Positions 59,750-64,000 of a stretch of DNA of 64,000 nucleotides are shown piece by piece; positions within the stretch are counted from its first letter, which is position 1, and each line of letters starts with the position of its first letter. Source of the DNA: a bacterium (GTDB lineage Bacteria > Joyebacterota > Joyebacteria > Joyebacterales > Joyebacteraceae); NCBI GenBank assembly GCA_025782395.1, contig JALGZD010000161.1:1-64000 (forward strand), written 5' to 3'. The notes under the pieces were generated by a model that did no database searches, was not told the DNA's origin, and saw nothing but the letters and a program-made list of their open reading frames with translations. The translations under genes and the position numbers were made by a program.

Positions 59750-60835
59750 ATGTTGAAGCGCCATTTCAGCTGTCTCCTGGTCGTCTCTGCAGTGCTACTG
59801 AGCGCGGCCGTGGCCTCAGCCGACGCCATAATCGCCGACCACACCATATGTGGTCCCTTCGGGAGCATACCGGAGTCGGTCATCGACGAGATCCAGGCTC
59901 ACTACAGGATATTCTATGGTCACACGTCCCACGGAAGCCAGATTGTTACCGGGATGTCCATGCTGTACGACGAGGATGACCTCTTTGCCTACAATGCCGG
60001 TGACACAACGATCTACCTGACCGAGTACGGTGATGATCTGGGACACAACGGAGATGTTTCGTGGGTTCCGATCACGCGAGCCCGTCTGGACAATCCGTCG
60101 TACGACCTCAACACGGTGATGTGGTCATGGTGTGGAGGCTGCTCGGACAACACCGAAGAGGGAATCAACATCTATCTCAATGCGATGAGCGATCTAGAGC
60201 TGGACTACCCCAACGTGCTTTTCATCTACATGACCGGACATCTGGATGGTACCGGTCCCTCCGGCAATCTCTATGCGAGGAACAACCAGATTCGCGCCTA
60301 TTGCGAGGCAAACAACAAGGTTCTCTTCGATTTCGCCGATGTCGAGAGCTGGGATCCTGACGGGAACTACTACCCGGACGAACATGACTACTGCGCATGG
60401 TGTTCCGACTGGTGCGCCGAGCACTACTGCCCGGACTGCTCGAGCTGCGCGCACTCCCACTGCTTCAACTGCTATCAGAAGGGCAAGGCTTTCTGGTGGT
60501 TGATGGGGGCGTATCTGATGGGCATGAGCTCGGACGTTCAGGAGGGGACCGTCGTGCCGGGGGCGTTGCTCGAGCAGAACCGCCCGAATCCATTCAACCC
60601 GGTCACCGCGATCAGCTTCGTGCTTGATGGACGATCTCACGTCGCTCTGGATATCTACAATATGGCAGGCCGCCACGTGAGGACGCTCGTGGACTCCGAC
60701 GTGAGCGCCGGAGAGCAGACGATCAGGTGGGATGGAAGAGACGACGACGGGTGCGAGATGCCGTCAGGCTGCTATTTCTACAGTCTCGCCACCGATGACA
60801 CGGTGGAAACACGGAAGATGGTGCTCTTGCGGTGA
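59750..60835 (+). CDS. Secreted protein with GHTSHGSQ motif, Cys-rich insert and FlgD-like tail
   Basis: The protein has 361 residues. A signal peptide (LLVVSAVLLSAAVASA) is followed by a domain of about 240 residues containing RIFYGHTSHGSQIVTGM, WSWCGGCSD and VLFIYMTGHLDGTG. The pattern of His/Ser/Asp residues suggests an alpha/beta hydrolase-like or SGNH-like enzyme, but I cannot name the family. Near residues 215-241 a cluster of eight cysteines (C-AW-C-SDW-C-AEHY-C-PD-C-SS-C-AHSH-C-FN-C) resembles a metal or disulfide knot. The last 85 residues are a FlgD-like tail (QNRPNPFNPVTAISF ... AGRHVRTL ... WDGRDDDG ... GCYFYSL ... KMVLLR). It has its own promoter. Confidence 0.75.
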   Translation: MLKRHFSCLLVVSAVLLSAAVASADAIIADHTICGPFGSIPESVIDEIQAHYRIFYGHTSHGSQIVTGMSMLYDEDDLFAYNAGDTTIYLTEYGDDLGHNGDVSWVPITRARLDNPSYDLNTVMWSWCGGCSDNTEEGINIYLNAMSDLELDYPNVLFIYMTGHLDGTGPSGNLYARNNQIRAYCEANNKVLFDFADVESWDPDGNYYPDEHDYCAWCSDWCAEHYCPDCSSCAHSHCFNCYQKGKAFWWLMGAYLMGMSSDVQEGTVVPGALLEQNRPNPFNPVTAISFVLDGRSHVALDIYNMAGRHVRTLVDSDVSAGEQTIRWDGRDDDGCEMPSGCYFYSLATDDTVETRKMVLLR

Positions 60836-60918
60836 CCCTGTGGGCCGACGTGCCGGATGGTGATTCTCTGCGAGGTTCGTAGGGCGGTGAAGGGAGAGGC
60901 TTCGGCTCGGGGACAGGC

Positions 60919-63777
60919 TCAGCGGATCACGATCAGCTTCGAGCGGGCGCTTCGTCCCGCGACCGTGACCTCGCAGAAGTAGACGCCGCTCGATGCGAAC
61001 TCCCCTCGTGCATCTTCGGCGTCCCAGTAGACGTTTGCCATCGGTTCGCTTGATCGCCCGCGAGCCACCGTCCGCACAAGACGACCGGACGCGTCATAGA
61101 TCCGGACCTCATAATCCCACGATTCGCCTCCCCTGGACTGCTCGAGAGAAGCGGGAGGGAAGATGCGTAGTGTGGTCCCGTCAGTGATCGGGTTCGGGAA
61201 CACCCAGAGCCGGGGCGCCGTACCGAGACCCGCAACGGTTTCCACAACCGCGGATCGTTCACTCTCATTCCCGGACTCATCCACGGCCGATACGGCGTAT
61301 CCGTACGCAACGCCATCAATCACGGTGTCGTCTCTGAACTCAAGGACTCCAGATGACAGCTCCGTGAGAAAAGCCATGACCGTATCCAGCTCGCTCCGCC
61401 TGTACAGACGGTAAGCGGCGAGGTCCGGATCGACGCACTCCGCCCACCCGACAATGAGAGCTCCTGTGCCGGGGTTCACAACCAATGCCTGAGGCACCGA
61501 TGGCGCGCTGTAGTCGGCCGCCTCCAACGTTTCGAACGTCCCGTCATCCGAAGAAGCCAGGGCGCCGTCCGGGCTCTCAGAGAACACCCCGAAGTGATAC
61601 TGCGTATCCGGATCGAGGCCGGTCAGCAGCAGCTCATGCTCAGTCACGAACGTGGGGTCGAAGACGCTCGAACTGTAGTCGGGTGACGTTCCGAATCGAA
61701 CCTCCGACGTGGCCGGTCTGTCCGTGATCCACGACACTGTGGCACACGTTGGTCCTACTTCGGAGACCTCCAGGTTCTCGATCTCAAGCGGGTTCTGGAA
61801 GCCCGGGGATCTCGTCTCAAACGAGTACACGTTGGAGACGGTCTCCTGCCCGTAGCCGTCAGTGGCCACGATCCTGAAATCATAGCTGGTCGAAGGAAGG
61901 AGATCGAGGAGTTCAGCCGAGTGAGCCGTGACAGCATCCGGCTCGTCGTCAGTAGCCAGGTCGAAGGTCAGATCGACACCGTACTCCACGCGGCACCAGG
62001 CGGGGTGCGACGTCAGCCAACTGAGTGCAACCGACGTATCGGTTGTGTCCGAGACCGCCACCGTCGCCACGATCAGCTCCGGAGCAGGTGCGGTAGCGGC
62101 GTGGTCCTGTGATACGGCCGCGAAACCGAGATCGTCCATGCTCCAGGCTCTGAAGTGGTATGTTTCGCCGGGCAGCAGTTCCTCGACGGTGATGCTGTGG
62201 TCGGTGACAAGTTCCGGGAAGAGCGGCGTCACGCTTCCGTAGCTCTCATCGAGACCATACTCGACACGTGAGTCTGAAAGCCGATTCGTCGTCCAGTTGA
62301 GCGTAATGAAGCCCAAACCTGACTCTGAGCGGAGGTCTGTGATCTCAAGCGGCGAGAGGGCGGTAGTGAACGTGCCCTCATCCGAGGCACCTGGTATGCC
62401 GGCTTCTGTGACCGATCTCACACGGTAGTAGTACGTGGTTGTCTCGTCCAATCCCTCAAGCAGCATTGCGTGAGCAGTGACGTAGTCGGAGTTCGAAACC
62501 TCCGACCCGTACTCGGGGGTTGTGCCGTACTCAACGACCGAGCTTGCCGGGATATTCGTGATCCACCCGATGACCGCGAAGTCCCACCCCACCTGCTTCG
62601 GCACCACCTTGAAAAAGACAAGATCATCCGGGTGCCCTTGTGGCTTCGTCTGAAACACCCCATCCGGAGTCATGACCTGGTCTCCCCCGAGGCTCGTGCA
62701 GACGATCCGGTAGTGGTAGACGGTCTCCGGTGAGAGTTCGGTGAGAACGGCCAGGTTGTAGGCCTCGAAGTAGTCGCCGAGCTCGACCGAGAGCCCGTAT
62801 TCCGGCGTCAGTCCATACTCGATGACGGTCGTTGCCGCGACCGTTGTGTTCCAGGAGAGGGTCGCCGTCAGCGATGTTGTGTCGATGACCGTGACGCCGA
62901 AGATCTGGAGGTCTGATGTCTGAGTCGTGGCCGTGCCGTCCGCTGAGACGGCGGTCTGTCCGTTGCCGTCGGTGCTCCACGCCATGAAGTGATACGTCGT
63001 CCCCGGCTGGAGACCATCGACTACGATGGAATGTTCGGTCACGAACTCGGGGTCGAGAGGTGTTGCACTCCCATAGGAATGATCGAGGCCGTACACGACG
63101 CGCGAGTCCGCCGGTTCGTTCGTCGTCCAGTTGATTGTGATGGAGTGCGTCGTCAGATCTGATGCTTCAAAGCTGTCGATTCTCAGGTGAGGAGCATCGG
63201 TGAGGATCGTGCAGTCGCCGGACTTGGTGGTGTTGCCGAAAGCGTCCGTTGAGATTGCGCGGTAGTGATAGATTGTCTCGGGTTCGAGAGGCACGATGCA
63301 GACGGAATGAACTACCGCCATGCCCCCGATTGGGTCCGTGACGCTACCGTAGGCAGCGGTCGCACCGAATTCGACCTGTGACGTCGCCGGGCGGTCCGTG
63401 TTCCAGCAGATAAGCGCGTATGTATCGGACACTGTGGACGCCGCTACATTCGATATCTCCGGGGGAGCCGGTGTCCCGATCCAGATCGTGACCAGAGAAC
63501 CGTCCGGGTCCTCATCCGTGGTGAACGTGAGAATGCCGGACTCGTCTGACTCGACGGGGTCGGAATAAAGCAGCGAATCGTCGCATGTCACGGCGAATTG
63601 CGTGTTGGGGGTCATGCCCACGACGACGTGTGCACGAGCGTCCGGTTGAGTTGCCGGGTCAGCCGAGGCAGTGCCTGTGAATACGGAGCAGGCGGCCAGG
63701 ATCATGAGAACCAGCCACGCTGCCACACGTAGCGTCAGACACCTGCCGCGTGCCGCGCCGCGCGAAAAGACGTACAA
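60919..63777 (-). CDS. Secreted multi-domain fibronectin type III-like protein with FlgD-like tail
   Basis: The protein has 952 residues. TTG 63777 has AGGGAGA five bases upstream and fits a promoter whose predicted start site is near 63799, which excludes the longer frame beginning at 63834. The signal peptide is AAWLVLMILAACSVFTGTASA. About seven repeats of 90-100 residues follow, each with SxxxxLxWxTxxPAxSxVEYG ... L.P.T.YHFR..S.D..G, a purple-acid-phosphatase-N/FN3-like unit. Then comes a more classical FN3 domain (AYRLYRRSELD) and a tail with FPNPITDGTTLRI ... SGRLVRTV ... SSGVYFCEV ... KLIVIR. Probably a surface or extracellular adhesive protein. Confidence 0.85.
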   Translation of the reverse strand: MYVFSRGAARGRCLTLRVAAWLVLMILAACSVFTGTASADPATQPDARAHVVVGMTPNTQFAVTCDDSLLYSDPVESDESGILTFTTDEDPDGSLVTIWIGTPAPPEISNVAASTVSDTYALICWNTDRPATSQVEFGATAAYGSVTDPIGGMAVVHSVCIVPLEPETIYHYRAISTDAFGNTTKSGDCTILTDAPHLRIDSFEASDLTTHSITINWTTNEPADSRVVYGLDHSYGSATPLDPEFVTEHSIVVDGLQPGTTYHFMAWSTDGNGQTAVSADGTATTQTSDLQIFGVTVIDTTSLTATLSWNTTVAATTVIEYGLTPEYGLSVELGDYFEAYNLAVLTELSPETVYHYRIVCTSLGGDQVMTPDGVFQTKPQGHPDDLVFFKVVPKQVGWDFAVIGWITNIPASSVVEYGTTPEYGSEVSNSDYVTAHAMLLEGLDETTTYYYRVRSVTEAGIPGASDEGTFTTALSPLEITDLRSESGLGFITLNWTTNRLSDSRVEYGLDESYGSVTPLFPELVTDHSITVEELLPGETYHFRAWSMDDLGFAAVSQDHAATAPAPELIVATVAVSDTTDTSVALSWLTSHPAWCRVEYGVDLTFDLATDDEPDAVTAHSAELLDLLPSTSYDFRIVATDGYGQETVSNVYSFETRSPGFQNPLEIENLEVSEVGPTCATVSWITDRPATSEVRFGTSPDYSSSVFDPTFVTEHELLLTGLDPDTQYHFGVFSESPDGALASSDDGTFETLEAADYSAPSVPQALVVNPGTGALIVGWAECVDPDLAAYRLYRRSELDTVMAFLTELSSGVLEFRDDTVIDGVAYGYAVSAVDESGNESERSAVVETVAGLGTAPRLWVFPNPITDGTTLRIFPPASLEQSRGGESWDYEVRIYDASGRLVRTVARGRSSEPMANVYWDAEDARGEFASSGVYFCEVTVAGRSARSKLIVIR

Positions 63778-63805
63778 AGGTCTCTCCCTAGCCTGAGTTG
63801 CGCGG

Positions 63806-63834
63806 AGTATACGAATGAGCAAGAAAGCTGTCAA
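63806..63834 (-). promoter_or_regulatory. Sigma-70 promoter of the FN3 protein gene
   Basis: On the minus strand, TTGACA (63834-63829) and TATACT (63811-63806) are 17 bp apart, nearly consensus. The leader would be only about 22 nt. Confidence 0.8.
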
Positions 63835-63878
63835 GCGCTTCTTTCAAGAAGAGTCGGCTTGGAGCCGGGCAGTGGGAA

Positions 63879-64000
63879 CTAGCGAGTTGCGCCGGCCGTC
63901 AGTCCTTCCACGATCTTGCGCTGGAACAGAGCCACGAGAACGAGCACTGGGGCGATGCTCACGACTGTCGCAGCAGCGATCGTGCCCCACGGCAGCTCGT
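63879..64000 (-). CDS. Carbohydrate ABC transporter permease, C-terminal part
   Basis: Forty residues are visible before the window edge: ELPWGTIAAATVVSIAPVLV, then LVALFQRKIVEGLTAGATR and stop. This is the characteristic end of MalG-type (CUT1) permeases, where FQR.IVEGLTAGAVK follows the last membrane helix. The gene starts beyond 64000 and would encode the inner-membrane subunit of a sugar importer. It is on the same strand as the FN3 gene but separated from it by that gene's own promoter. Confidence 0.85.
   Translation of the reverse strand, partial: ELPWGTIAAATVVSIAPVLVLVALFQRKIVEGLTAGATR

Overview
The window is GC-rich, gene-dense bacterial chromosome from a Gram-negative organism. Evidence for an outer membrane is a complete type IV pilus set with a PilQ secretin, a DUF5916-type outer-membrane barrel and many secreted proteins. 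Four secreted proteins end in FlgD-like or Por-secretion-like tails, and three others end in a different shared tail, [SA]PVExxSWGxIKA[LM]YR. That style of secretome, with long beta-propeller, FN3 and beta-helix proteins and frequent TTG starts, suggests an uncultured lineage near the FCB group (for example Eisenbacteria or Krumholzibacteria). This placement is inference; no rRNA is present.

Layout. 1-1744: end of a molybdenum hydroxylase and an 8-oxoguanine-deaminase-like amidohydrolase (purine catabolism). 2003-3273: a secreted lamin-tail protein, then ten 22-bp hairpin-forming tandem repeats ending exactly at a promoter. 3274-8210: acpS, an acetyl-CoA-synthetase-like ligase, an acyl carrier protein, kbl, a decayed acetate permease, and convergent tdh (threonine to glycine plus an acetyl unit). 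8456-10312: a small unknown protein and an HD-GYP response regulator. 10372-20728: pilus operon pilB-T-C-A1-A2-M-N-O-P-Q-D, facing a minus-strand minor-pilin operon (20840-23261). Three loci here carry sigma-54 type promoters. 23589-26454: two tandem XRE-cupin regulators divergent from a class I/II aminotransferase. 26494-30118: asnA, then buk-ptb (butyrate formation with ATP gain). 30140-38549: tRNA-Leu, tig-clpP-lon-engB (protein quality control, no clpX), two class V aminotransferase-fold proteins, tRNA-Lys and tRNA-Glu. 38622-45773: a secreted Asp-box propeller, a cold-shock gene with a leader of about 290 nt, and a heterodimeric ABC exporter. 46014-50422: a trehalose locus (DUF5752-like protein, TreT, OtsB, frameshifted OtsA). 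50478-63834: a block of secreted or surface proteins. 63879-64000: the end of a sugar ABC permease.

The most notable observations are the SWG C-terminal tag on three unrelated secreted proteins, the hairpin repeat array abutting the acpS promoter, the sigma-54 sites at three pilus-linked loci, the acs-acp-kbl cluster with a permease remnant, a 24-bp element placed just upstream of two promoters, and the broken otsA. All calls come from reading the sequence; no database search was run.
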